Positions 1 to 5,784 of a stretch of DNA of 13,494 bases are shown here, in pieces. The DNA is taken from NCBI GenBank assembly GCA_031255915.1, contig JAIRRP010000009.1, positions 1 to 13,494 on the forward strand. Reading direction: 5' to 3'. The position numbers and the translations under genes were made by a program. The notes under the pieces are model-generated. The model saw nothing but the letters and a program-made list of their open reading frames with translations, was not told the origin of the DNA and searched no databases. The stretch comes from Puniceicoccales bacterium. GTDB lineage: Bacteria; Verrucomicrobiota; Verrucomicrobiia; Opitutales; JAIRLG01. Positions within the stretch are counted from its first letter, which is position 1, and each line of letters begins with the position of its first letter.

Positions 1-662
1 TGGACGAAAAAGATACGAATTTCCGAAAGTCCATGGGCGCGTGCTGCCCGAATGTAATCCTGTTGCAGGACCTGAGAAATACCATTACGCGACAGGCGTG
101 CGATGTAAGCGGCATAGAAGAGGCCCAACGTGAACGATGGAAGGATCTTTTGATGCCATTCGGACCAGCCGGTACAGGCGACCCAATGGAGCTTGTAGGC
201 AAAGATATAAGCCAAGAATGGCCCCATGACAAAGGTAGGTAAACAGATGCCGAACATGGCAAGTCCCATGGAGGTGACATCGATTTTGGTATAGGGATGG
301 AAGGCGCTGATGGAACCCCATAGAAGTCCGAGGGAAATGGCAATTATCATGGCATAGAATCCGAGTTCTGCACTGACGATGATCTTTTGCTTGACGAGTT
401 CTTTTACGTCCCAACCGGCGTATTTGTAAGAAGGGCCTAGGTCGCCATGGAGAAGGTTAAAGAGATACCGACCGTATTGCTGAAGGGGCGAACGATCGAG
501 CCCATAGCGGGCATCCATAGCGGCCTGAATTTCCGGCGCGACTTTTCTTTCCGCATCGAAGGGACCGCCGGGAGCCATTTGCGTGAGGAAAAATGTGAAT
601 GTAATGACGCAGAAAAGGACGCACAGGGTAATTAAAAGCCGTTTGAATAAAAAACTGAACAT
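1..662 (-). CDS. oppB: Oligopeptide/dipeptide ABC transporter permease, OppB/DppB type (partial)
   Basis: Inner-membrane permease of an Opp/Dpp-type peptide importer. The leftward reading gives 220 residues from ATG at 662 with no stop before the window edge, so roughly the last 90 residues of a family of about 300 are missing. Visible marks: an N-terminal membrane segment (FLFKRLLITLCVLFCVITF), the OppB-type MAPGGPFD and RYGLD..PLQQYGRYL stretches, membrane segments around residues 95-120 and 130-155, and near the edge the EAA-type coupling loop DYIRAARAHGLSEIRIFF that contacts the ATPase. It starts 6 bases after the SurA-like stop, so the two are probably co-transcribed. No clear Shine-Dalgarno sequence precedes it. 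The partner permease, ATPases and binding protein would lie beyond the left edge. Family assignment is firm; the substrate (peptides or another solute) is not shown. Confidence 0.9.
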   Translation of the reverse strand, partial: MFSFLFKRLLITLCVLFCVITFTFFLTQMAPGGPFDAERKVAPEIQAAMDARYGLDRSPLQQYGRYLFNLLHGDLGPSYKYAGWDVKELVKQKIIVSAELGFYAMIIAISLGLLWGSISAFHPYTKIDVTSMGLAMFGICLPTFVMGPFLAYIFAYKLHWVACTGWSEWHQKILPSFTLGLFYAAYIARLSRNGISQVLQQDYIRAARAHGLSEIRIFFV

Positions 663-668
663 AAAAAA

Positions 669-1607
669 TTAGGGATAATACCGAATGAAGGCGCTTTGGC
701 GCAATTGCTGAATCCAAGCATCGTAACCCTCTTGCTGTCGCTGTTCGAATAACGTTTTTTGGATATCTCTGTAAACTTCTGCGAGTGTGTAACGATACTC
801 GGCCTGGAGATCAACCACATAAAGTAGGAGAAAAGCCTCTGAAATTTCTATCCAGGGAGTGTGTTCGCCGATGGCAATCTTCTGTACCGCCTGTCGTAGC
901 TCCGGTCGAAGATCATCTAGTGTTAGCCATCCTAGATCCTGATAGCGTATTTTCGGAATTCGTGTTTGCCAAAGAGAGAGCATTTCTGCCAACGTCCTTC
1001 CCTGAGGCCATGTGGTGAGCAGCTGCTCTAGTATAGCCTTTAGGTTTTCTTCCGAACCTATGGGAACTAGGACTTGCTGTAGACAAATCTGAGTTTTGCG
1101 ACAGTAAGTCTCCGGGTGTTGTTCATAATGAAGACGGATGTCTTGAGGTGAAATAAGCTCTTTCCTATGTTCCTCGCACATGAAATGGACGATGGCATAC
1201 TGTCGAATCTCTTCCTTAAATTCGCGAAGAGATTTCCCATTCTGATGAAGATGTTCTGAAAATTGCAAGCGCTGATTGTGGAAATGCTCGCGGAGGTATT
1301 GTTGGTAATGCTGCTCGATAAAGGATTCCGGAATTTTTCCCTTTTTGCGTTCAAACTCCTTTACGATGAGGGTGCGCTCTATCATCGTTTCCAGGTGATT
1401 TTTAAGGGCAAGTTGGAATTCTTCACCTGTTGGCTGCGCACTGGAAGAGGCGATGGAAGCCTGCCAGTCGCGATGCAACTGCTCCTGCGTTATGATTTGG
1501 TCTTCCACAAGAGCGACGATGCGATTTTGATAAGCGACACTGGTGACGCTTTGGCAGCATATCCCCAAGGCGCAGCTTATACCAATAAAGCAGGATCGAA
1601 AATTCAT
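669..1607 (-). CDS. SurA-like periplasmic parvulin-fold chaperone
   Basis: 312 residues from the chosen ATG. An upstream ATG at 1670 would add 21 residues ahead of a good signal peptide, so I prefer 1607. Residues 1-25 form a Sec signal (MNFRSCFIGISCALGICC, cleavage likely after SVA). Residues 26-150 are helical, with an NRIVALVEDQIIT opening typical of SurA N-terminal domains. Residues about 153-267 look like one parvulin domain: EHRKELISPQDIRLHYEQHPE, then QDLGWLTLDDLRPELRQAVQKI. SurA escorts outer-membrane proteins through the periplasm. Oddity: the catalytic His normally found in the RHILV strand is Gln here (LQQVLV), and the second His expected near GYHI is absent (EAFLLLYVVD). That suggests a chaperone without isomerase activity. 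E. coli SurA has two parvulin domains; only one is seen here. No SD is visible. It sits between the clpX region and oppB on the same strand. Confidence 0.75.
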   Translation of the reverse strand: MNFRSCFIGISCALGICCQSVTSVAYQNRIVALVEDQIITQEQLHRDWQASIASSSAQPTGEEFQLALKNHLETMIERTLIVKEFERKKGKIPESFIEQHYQQYLREHFHNQRLQFSEHLHQNGKSLREFKEEIRQYAIVHFMCEEHRKELISPQDIRLHYEQHPETYCRKTQICLQQVLVPIGSEENLKAILEQLLTTWPQGRTLAEMLSLWQTRIPKIRYQDLGWLTLDDLRPELRQAVQKIAIGEHTPWIEISEAFLLLYVVDLQAEYRYTLAEVYRDIQKTLFEQRQQEGYDAWIQQLRQSAFIRYYP

Positions 1608-1737
1608 AAACTGGGAGCACGGTGATGAGATTATTCTTACTTTCAAGTAGAAAGGAAGAGTACGCCACATCTCGAGATACGGAGGATAGTGAGATGTTGT
1701 CCGTTTTGAATTCCGGAAGGATCGACCATTTTATGGA

Positions 1738-1932
1738 TTATGAGGAGATGAACGAAATGCATCCACTGCAAAGGTAGTGAATAAAAGGAGAAGGTTGCTG
1801 GGTCGTAATATTTTCTGAATCAGTGGTTTGTTGAGTTGCGATATTTTCCTGAATCCACGAGGCCAACGCGTCGTTGGGACTTTGAAGGTGAGACAGGTCG
1901 ATGACGGAGCGAAGGAACCCATTGGCAAGACC
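1738..1932 (-). pseudogene. Decayed tandem copy of the clpX 3' end
   Basis: Directly after the clpX TGA, in the same frame, 64 further sense codons run to a TAA at 1738. The middle of this stretch repeats the clpX C-terminus: VIDLSHLQSPNDALASWI then QENIATQQTTDSENITTQQ, against VIDLPHLQNPNGALASWI then QENIATQQTADSENITTQQ in the gene. At DNA level 1798-1906 lines up with 1981-2089 at a constant offset of 183 bp without gaps. Left of that the match fades after a 3-base deletion, and the copy ends in unrelated residues. It has no start of its own, so it is either a dead remnant or a readthrough extension. Most differences are single bases. The duplication is therefore fairly old or drifting. Confidence 0.85.
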
Positions 1933-3603
1933 TCAAGAGGTCGTTGTGCCGTCGTTAGGCTCCTCCTGAGAAGGAATTTGCTGAGTCGTAATGTTTTCTG
2001 AATCAGCAGTTTGTTGAGTCGCGATGTTTTCTTGAATCCACGAGGCCAACGCGCCGTTAGGATTTTGAAGGTGGGGCAAATCGATGACGAAATGGTGTTT
2101 ACCTGTACTGCGGGCGACCAGTGGAAGGCCGTAGTGAAAATCCTTGAAATAGAGCTCGCATACGGATCTCAGTGTTTTTCCGGAATGTTGGGATTGTTCT
2201 TGTAGAAATGACATTACCTTTTCTGTGAGCTCGAGAGAGAGACCATACGCTTTCAGGAAGGAATCACAGAAACGCGTTATGGCTTCGCGAGAAGAGGTGG
2301 GATATTCCTTCTGGGCCTGAAGTAACATCAACTGCAATGCGGGCAATGGGTCGCGGACAATATCGGCGGTGAGCTGAAAATGTTTAACCGTCGTCGAGGG
2401 GAGATCGAATTTGAAGTCACGGAGACATGTTTCTAGGACAGTAAGTAGGCCGCGGGCGCCGGTCTTTTCCTCTTCGGCCATGGTGGAGATAAGATCGAGA
2501 GCATCATCCGTAACTTCCAGCTGAATGCCGTAGCCGAGGAAGTCTTCTTGGTACTGTCGGAGTATGGAACCTTCGGAAGAGCTGAGGATTTGTTTCAGTT
2601 CTTTCTTTTTTAGGGATTGGCATGCGACGCGAACTGGCAGACGCCCAATGAATTCAGGTTCAAAACCATAGCGAATAAAATCTTCCGTTTTTACTTTTTG
2701 AAAATAGACATCCGTATCTGTCCGTGGATCTTGGCTTTTCCCATTAAATCCGATGGAGCTTGCGCCTATCCGCTGCTTGATAATTTCTTCCAATTTATCA
2801 AAGGCACCGCTGACGATGAATAGGATATGGCGAGTGGAAATGGTGTCGGCCTGTTGCTTTTGACGCGATAGGTTCATCATGGAGCGCATCTGCCTTACCA
2901 TATCATTGGGGCCAAGGATATTCACATCCGTGTCCTCCATGAGTTTTAGGAGATTGATCTGAACACCGCGCCCGGAGATATCGCGACTATCTCCGCTACC
3001 GGCAATTTTATCGACTTCATCGATGAAGATAATTCCATATTGGGCCAGGTTGACATCTCCATTGGCGGCTTTGACGAGGTCACGGACGAGGTCTTCTACA
3101 TCGCTTCCGACATAGCCTGTTTCGGAAAACTTCGTCGCATCGGCCTTGATGAATGGCACACCGATGAGCTTGGCGATGTTGCGGACGAGATAGGTTTTCC
3201 CAACACCGGTGGGCCCGAGAATGAGGAGATTTTGTTTGCTGTAATCCTGATCCTTTTGCGTTGGGTTTTCGATGCAGCGCCGCACGTGATGATAATGGTC
3301 GCAAATGGCGACAGAAAGTACCTTTTTGGCGGCATGCTGCTCGATGACAAAGCGATCGAGGTAATCTTTAATTTCGCGAGGTTTAAAGTTAAAACTTTCG
3401 ATTTTATCGAGGGGGCGAATAGCTTCCTTTTCCGCACTACTGGTATTGGAGGGAGCCTTTTGGGTTTCTTCGTATACCAATGGCGTTATTTGGATGTTCG
3501 TCGCTTTCCCAAGGATCTCACCGAATTTTTTTGTGAGTTCTTCCAAGGGATTGAGAGTCTCGTCATCATGACCTTCACCAAGAAGGAATCGCATAACAGC
3601 CAT
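1933..3603 (-). CDS. ClpX-like AAA+ unfoldase lacking the zinc domain, with extended C-terminus
   Basis: 556 residues from ATG 3603, preceded by an AGG-containing SD-like stretch (TTAGGTCTATA). Seen: Walker A GPTGVGKT (130-137), pore loop GYVG (163-166), Walker B IIFIDEVDK (191-199), arginine-finger strand FIGRLPV (Arg321) and sensor-2 TGARGL (Arg384). An SIGF element (about 283-286) sits where ClpX carries the IGF loop that docks on ClpP, so it probably feeds a ClpP peptidase. Unlike standard ClpX (about 420 residues) it has no N-terminal Cys4 zinc finger, and I see no RKH loop. The corresponding stretch is longer (DMVRQMRSMMNLSRQK). About 130 extra residues follow the usual C-terminus and look like a second copy of the small domain, ending in a Gln/Thr/Ser-rich tail. 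It follows rpmE2 by 166 bases. HslU is the alternative, but GARGL, GYVG and IGF fit ClpX better. Substrates are unknown. Confidence 0.85.
   Translation of the reverse strand: MAVMRFLLGEGHDDETLNPLEELTKKFGEILGKATNIQITPLVYEETQKAPSNTSSAEKEAIRPLDKIESFNFKPREIKDYLDRFVIEQHAAKKVLSVAICDHYHHVRRCIENPTQKDQDYSKQNLLILGPTGVGKTYLVRNIAKLIGVPFIKADATKFSETGYVGSDVEDLVRDLVKAANGDVNLAQYGIIFIDEVDKIAGSGDSRDISGRGVQINLLKLMEDTDVNILGPNDMVRQMRSMMNLSRQKQQADTISTRHILFIVSGAFDKLEEIIKQRIGASSIGFNGKSQDPRTDTDVYFQKVKTEDFIRYGFEPEFIGRLPVRVACQSLKKKELKQILSSSEGSILRQYQEDFLGYGIQLEVTDDALDLISTMAEEEKTGARGLLTVLETCLRDFKFDLPSTTVKHFQLTADIVRDPLPALQLMLLQAQKEYPTSSREAITRFCDSFLKAYGLSLELTEKVMSFLQEQSQHSGKTLRSVCELYFKDFHYGLPLVARSTGKHHFVIDLPHLQNPNGALASWIQENIATQQTADSENITTQQIPSQEEPNDGTTTS
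2035..2247 (-). repeat. Second, degenerate copy of the C-terminal subdomain in the ClpX-like protein
   Basis: Residues about 453-522: YGLSLELTEKVMSFL, then GKTLRSVCELYFKDFHYG, LPLVARSTGKHHFVIDL and NPNGALASWI. The order YG-x-x-LE-x-T, G-x-x-L-x-(S/T)-V, E-x-x-x-(K/R)-DF, G/D-LP, then an F-x-(I/L)-x-(D/A) strand matches the first copy. The sensor-2 GARGL motif is lost (GKTLRS). The copy therefore cannot act in nucleotide sensing in the usual way and may bind adaptors or pack on the hexamer. Confidence 0.55.
2326..2532 (-). repeat. First copy of duplicated C-terminal subdomain in the ClpX-like protein
   Basis: Residues about 358-426 of the ClpX-like protein: YGIQLEVTDDALDLI, then TGARGLLTVLETCLRDFKFD, LPSTTVKHFQLTADI and DPLPALQLM. 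This is the normal AAA+ small domain, with sensor-2 Arg384. It resembles the segment 95 residues further on. The similarity is at protein level and was judged by eye. Confidence 0.6.
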
Positions 3604-3683
3604 TATAGACCTAAAATTACCCGTTGGGCAATAACGAAGATGTCGAGAAGACATAGATAAAATCTTTTGTAAAAGTGTATCCC

Positions 3684-3707
3684 TTGTCCTGTCTTTGGGA
3701 CAGGCAA
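3684..3707. other. Hairpin in the rpmE2-clpX spacer
   Basis: CCTGTC, loop TTTGG, GACAGG, extended by TTG/CAA across a one-base bulge. It lies in the 166-base spacer, about 80 bases ahead of the clpX-like start on the leftward transcript. A T-rich run (CTTTTCTGTTTTTT) follows on the rightward strand only, so as a terminator it would act on rightward transcripts, where no gene is seen. In the leftward mRNA it would be a 5' leader structure. Confidence 0.4.
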
Positions 3708-3769
3708 ACTTTTCTGTTTTTTGACCACTCCTGTGCCTCGGGAGATAGCCCATTTTTTTAATAAGAAGA

Positions 3770-4018
3770 TCAGGATCGGCGGCGCTGGAATTTATTCTGA
3801 AATTTCTCGACGCGGCCAGCTGTATCCACGAGACGCTTCTCGCCGGTATAAATCGGATGGGAATCCGACGTCACATCCCGGTAGATGAAGTCGTACTCTA
3901 TCCCATTGATGCTCTCTTTATTCTTGGAGTGCAGTGTCGAGATGGTCAAAAAACGCTTGCCGGTGGAAATATCACAAAAACAAACGGGCCTGGTGACAGG
4001 ATGGCTATCTTTTTTCAT
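3770..4018 (-). CDS. rpmE2: Ribosomal protein L31 type B (zinc-independent)
   Basis: 82 residues, usual for type B L31. It shows the family pattern MKKDSHP, STGKRFLT, DVTSDSHPIYTG and the hallmark VDTAGRVEKFQNKF near the C-terminus. It belongs to the large ribosomal subunit at the intersubunit bridge. The CxxC zinc pairs of type A L31 are absent; two Cys at 13 and 15 (VCFCD) do not form that motif. It follows rpmJ2 by 17 bases on the same strand. This is the same partnership as E. coli ykgM/ykgO, in the opposite order. In several bacteria such zinc-free paralogs are induced on zinc starvation through Zur. I found no evident Zur box here, so this may simply be the only L31. Confidence 0.95.
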   Translation of the reverse strand: MKKDSHPVTRPVCFCDISTGKRFLTISTLHSKNKESINGIEYDFIYRDVTSDSHPIYTGEKRLVDTAGRVEKFQNKFQRRRS

Positions 4019-4035
4019 AATGATCGCTTCTTGGG

Positions 4036-4161
4036 TTAACCCTGACGTGCTTTAAAACGGGGATGGCTTTTACAGATGACGTAGACACGCCCTTTTCGAC
4101 GGACGACTCGACAATCCGCATGGCGCTCCTTAAGCGATTTCAAAGACGACACGACTTTCAT
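4036..4161 (-). CDS. rpmJ2: Ribosomal protein L36, zinc-independent (YkgO) type
   Basis: A short gene of 41 residues: MKVVSSLKSLKERHADC, RVVRRKGRVYVICKSHP, RFKARQG. It matches the YkgO/RpmJ2 form of L36 (MKVL.SL..AK.RH.DC and VICKSNPRFKA.QG) rather than the zinc-binding form with CxxC...C....H. Only two Cys remain (17 and 30). It is a small 50S protein near the peptidyl-transferase centre. It heads the leftward cluster rpmJ2-rpmE2-clpX-like. An AGAAAG stretch 8-15 bases upstream of ATG is a weak SD. Stop is TAA at 4036. Confidence 0.95.
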   Translation of the reverse strand: MKVVSSLKSLKERHADCRVVRRKGRVYVICKSHPRFKARQG

Positions 4162-4365
4162 AAATTTCTACTTTCTCATGCGATTTTTATTCCCCGAAGG
4201 GAATTATTGCACCACCGCTGGTGTGGAGAGTTCCCAGGGAAGAATTTCCGATGGAGGCGTCAAGGTGTTTTTATCTGCCATGTACTTCGCTGAGATATGG
4301 TGTCGGATAATCGTGTTCCGATGGGTTTTGTGGTTCTTTTCCTCGGCTTGAAGGCGTCGGTTTTC
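4162..4365 (-). promoter_or_regulatory. Leader/promoter region of rpmJ2-rpmE2, no gene seen
   Basis: About 200 bases between rpmJ2 and repeat R1. It holds a perfect 6-bp hairpin at 4189-4204 that in the leftward RNA reads ATTCCC-UUCG-GGGAAT, an extra-stable C(UUCG)G tetraloop, 28 bases ahead of the rpmJ2 ATG. A leftward reading frame crosses the region, but its start lies inside the R1 repeat and it resembles nothing I know. I could not pick a convincing -35/-10 pair. The hairpin may shape ribosome access or mRNA stability. Confidence 0.35.
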
Positions 4366-4473
4366 GGTTTGCCACCTTTGCGGTAAGGAAAAATGCAAAG
4401 CGGGAGCTTTCATTTTTTCTTACCGCGGCCCGCGTAGCGGGCATGAGCCCGAAGGGCTCAAAGGTGGCAAACC
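4366..4473 (+). repeat. Multi-hairpin repeat R1 (cloverleaf-like)
   Basis: A closing stem of 15 perfect base pairs (GGTTTGCCACCTTTG at 4366-4380, complement at 4459-4473) encloses three hairpins in a row: a long arm at 4380-4426 (GCGGTAAG...CTTACCGC), GCCCGC-GTA-GCGGGC at 4428-4442, and GAGCCC-GAA-GGGCTC at 4445-4459. The whole could fold as a four-stem junction in RNA or as a cruciform in DNA. R2 at 10596-10703 is an inverted copy of the same 108-bp length. No protein is encoded. Confidence 0.9.
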
Positions 4474-4554
4474 CGCCGGTCAGGAAGGAGACGGTTAACA
4501 AAGGCGGTGATAAATGGAGAAATTTCTAAGAATATCCGAATGGAGCAATTGCCA

Positions 4555-4688
4555 GAGGATGTCGTCAAAATTAGACAGCCAAAAGAGAAATGGAACAGAT
4601 GTGGAATGCAGAAACAAGTCTCCTATGTGTCCTTTTTTCCATTTCTTCTTTTTCTCCCTTTATCAATCTTTTATTTAACGACACCCTC
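4555..4688 (+). mobile_element. MITE-like foldback element, copy A
   Basis: 134 bp with terminal inverted repeats (left GAGGATGTCGTCAAAA, right end reading inward GAGGGTGTCGTTAAA). The interior is an imperfect palindrome (GAGAAATGG...CCATTTCTTC). Copies B and C in this window share most of the sequence, including AAACAAGTCTC.TATGTGTCC. Flanks are CA on the left and TA on the right. TA on both sides of copies B and C suggests a 2-bp TA target duplication as used by IS630/Tc1-type elements. No transposase is present, so it would be non-autonomous. Confidence 0.85.
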
Positions 4689-4697
4689 TAGGCTAAA

Positions 4698-4732
4698 GTA
4701 ACCCTCAAGCTTATTGAGGGGTTACGTTTTTT
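4698..4732 (+). terminator. Rho-independent terminator with no upstream rightward gene
   Basis: GTAACCCTCAA, loop GCTTA, TTGAGGGGTTAC (11 pairs with one bulged base) followed by GTTTTTTATT. It is strong and clearly oriented rightwards. It lies 72 bases before kdsA, and no rightward gene is seen before it, since rpmJ2 runs away to the left. It may shield kdsA, attenuate it, or end an unrecognised RNA. Confidence 0.8.
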
Positions 4733-4803
4733 ATTAGAGATAGGCGATCGTGTAATTTTAAAAAGATTGTCGTTGCCTGGAAAAGGCTTCTGATAAAGAC
4801 ATC

Positions 4804-5637
4804 ATGTCACATGTCTCTTTATGGCGCGATCCTCAGCGGCTCCTGCTTTTGGCGGGGCCCTGTTCCTTGGAAAGTCCAGAAATTTCGCTAGAAGTAGCGG
4901 CATTTCTCTCCTCGCTTCAAAAAAAATATCCGGAATTGCAGGTGGTCTTCAAGGGCTCTTTCGATAAGGCCAATCGCTCTTCTATCCACAGCCCGAGAGG
5001 AGTTGGCCTTCAACGCGGACTCGAAATCCTCAAGGCCGTCAAAACGACCTATTCACTGCCCGTCACCACCGATTTTCATCTCCCGGAACAGGCACAATCC
5101 ATAGCGACGATTTGTGACGTCGTGCAAATCCCTGCCTTTTTGTGCCGGCAGACCGACATGCTCATCGCCGCTGCCCGGACAGGAAAAACGGTCTCCATCA
5201 AAAAGGGACAATTCCTGTCCCCGAAAGAGATGAGGTATGTCGTCGAAAAGCTACGCGAAGCAGATGCTCAGGAAATTTGGCAAATGGAACGCGGCGCTTC
5301 CTTTGGCTACCAAAATCTCGTGGTCGATATGCGCGGATTTGCCATCATGAAGGCATTCTCGCCAACCGTTATCTTTGACGCTACCCACAGTGTACAGATT
5401 CCTGGTGGCAATGCCGGCATCACTCAAGGAGAACGCGTTTTCACTCCTATTTTAGCCCGAGCAGCTCTGGCTGCTGGAGCCAATGGACTCTTTTTCGAAG
5501 TGCATCCCGATGTCGCTCATGCCACCTGTGATGCAGCCAATCAGTGCCCTATGGACATTTTCGAAGGCATCATTTCCTCATGTCTTGCCGTCTGGAAACT
5601 CTGCCGTAGCTGGACAGCACAGGAATCCATCGAGTAA
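4804..5637 (+). CDS. kdsA: 3-deoxy-8-phosphooctulonate (KDO-8-P) synthase, metal-dependent class
   Basis: Cytosolic enzyme that condenses phosphoenolpyruvate with arabinose 5-phosphate to give Kdo-8-phosphate, the precursor of the Kdo sugar in LPS. 277 residues, full family length. Motifs: LLAGPCSLES (15-24), FKGSFDKANRSS (49-60), IPAFLCRQTD (109-118), KKGQFLSP (133-140), ERGASFGYQNLVVDMR (162-177), FDATHSVQ (191-198), FEVHPD (231-236). Cys20 in GPC, with His195, Glu232 and Asp243, matches the four metal ligands of the Aquifex-type metal-dependent class; E. coli KdsA has Asn in place of that Cys. The EVHPDP-like region is slightly unusual (EVHPDVAHATCDAANQCPM). The gene stands alone, between two same-orientation MITE copies. 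ATG 4804 gives the natural N-terminus; the SD is weak. No kdsB, lpxK or CTP synthase neighbour is visible. Confidence 0.97.
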   Translation: MSHVSLWRDPQRLLLLAGPCSLESPEISLEVAAFLSSLQKKYPELQVVFKGSFDKANRSSIHSPRGVGLQRGLEILKAVKTTYSLPVTTDFHLPEQAQSIATICDVVQIPAFLCRQTDMLIAAARTGKTVSIKKGQFLSPKEMRYVVEKLREADAQEIWQMERGASFGYQNLVVDMRGFAIMKAFSPTVIFDATHSVQIPGGNAGITQGERVFTPILARAALAAGANGLFFEVHPDVAHATCDAANQCPMDIFEGIISSCLAVWKLCRSWTAQESIE

Positions 5638-5661
5638 TTTTTTTCCTCCATACATTGCCTA

Positions 5662-5784
5662 AAGGATGTCGTTAACAATCAGGCAGCCAAAAGAGAGATG
5701 AAACAAATGTGGAAACAAGTCTCTTATGTGTCCTTTTTTCTTCCTTCTCTTTTTTCCTTTGTCAACTTTTTTGATGACACCCTC
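5662..5784 (+). mobile_element. MITE-like foldback element, copy B
   Basis: 123 bp, same orientation as copy A and flanked by TA on both sides (5660-5661 and 5785-5786). Left end AAGGATGTCGTTAAC; right end reading inward GAGGGTGTCATCAAAA. It shares CAGCCAAAAGAGA, GTGGAAACAAGTCTC and TATGTGTCCTTTTTT with copy A, with small internal deletions (it lacks the GTGGAATGC segment of A and C). It begins 24 bases past the kdsA stop and may also act as its 3' hairpin. Confidence 0.85.

Noticed and set aside
1731..1928. Separate small gene of 65 residues after clpX
   Set aside because: It is another frame of the clpX tail duplication. The homologous frame is the one continuing from the clpX stop.
3040..3660. 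Rightward 206-residue open frame
   Set aside because: It lies fully antisense to the clpX-like gene, whose Walker and sensor motifs are clear; the opposite frame shows no recognisable motif.
3604..3753. 50-residue N-terminal extension of the ClpX-like protein from ATG 3753
   Set aside because: The extension is basic and unlike any ClpX N-terminus, contains the spacer hairpin region, and ATG 3603 has an AGG-containing SD-like stretch.
4204..4413. Leftward 69-residue open frame starting MKAPALHF
   Set aside because: Its start is in repeat R1, it has no SD, no family resemblance, and it covers the likely rpmJ2 leader.
4366..4473. R1 as a tRNA or tmRNA gene because of its cloverleaf look
   Set aside because: No T-loop GGTTCGA, anticodon arm geometry or CCA end; stem lengths do not fit a tRNA.
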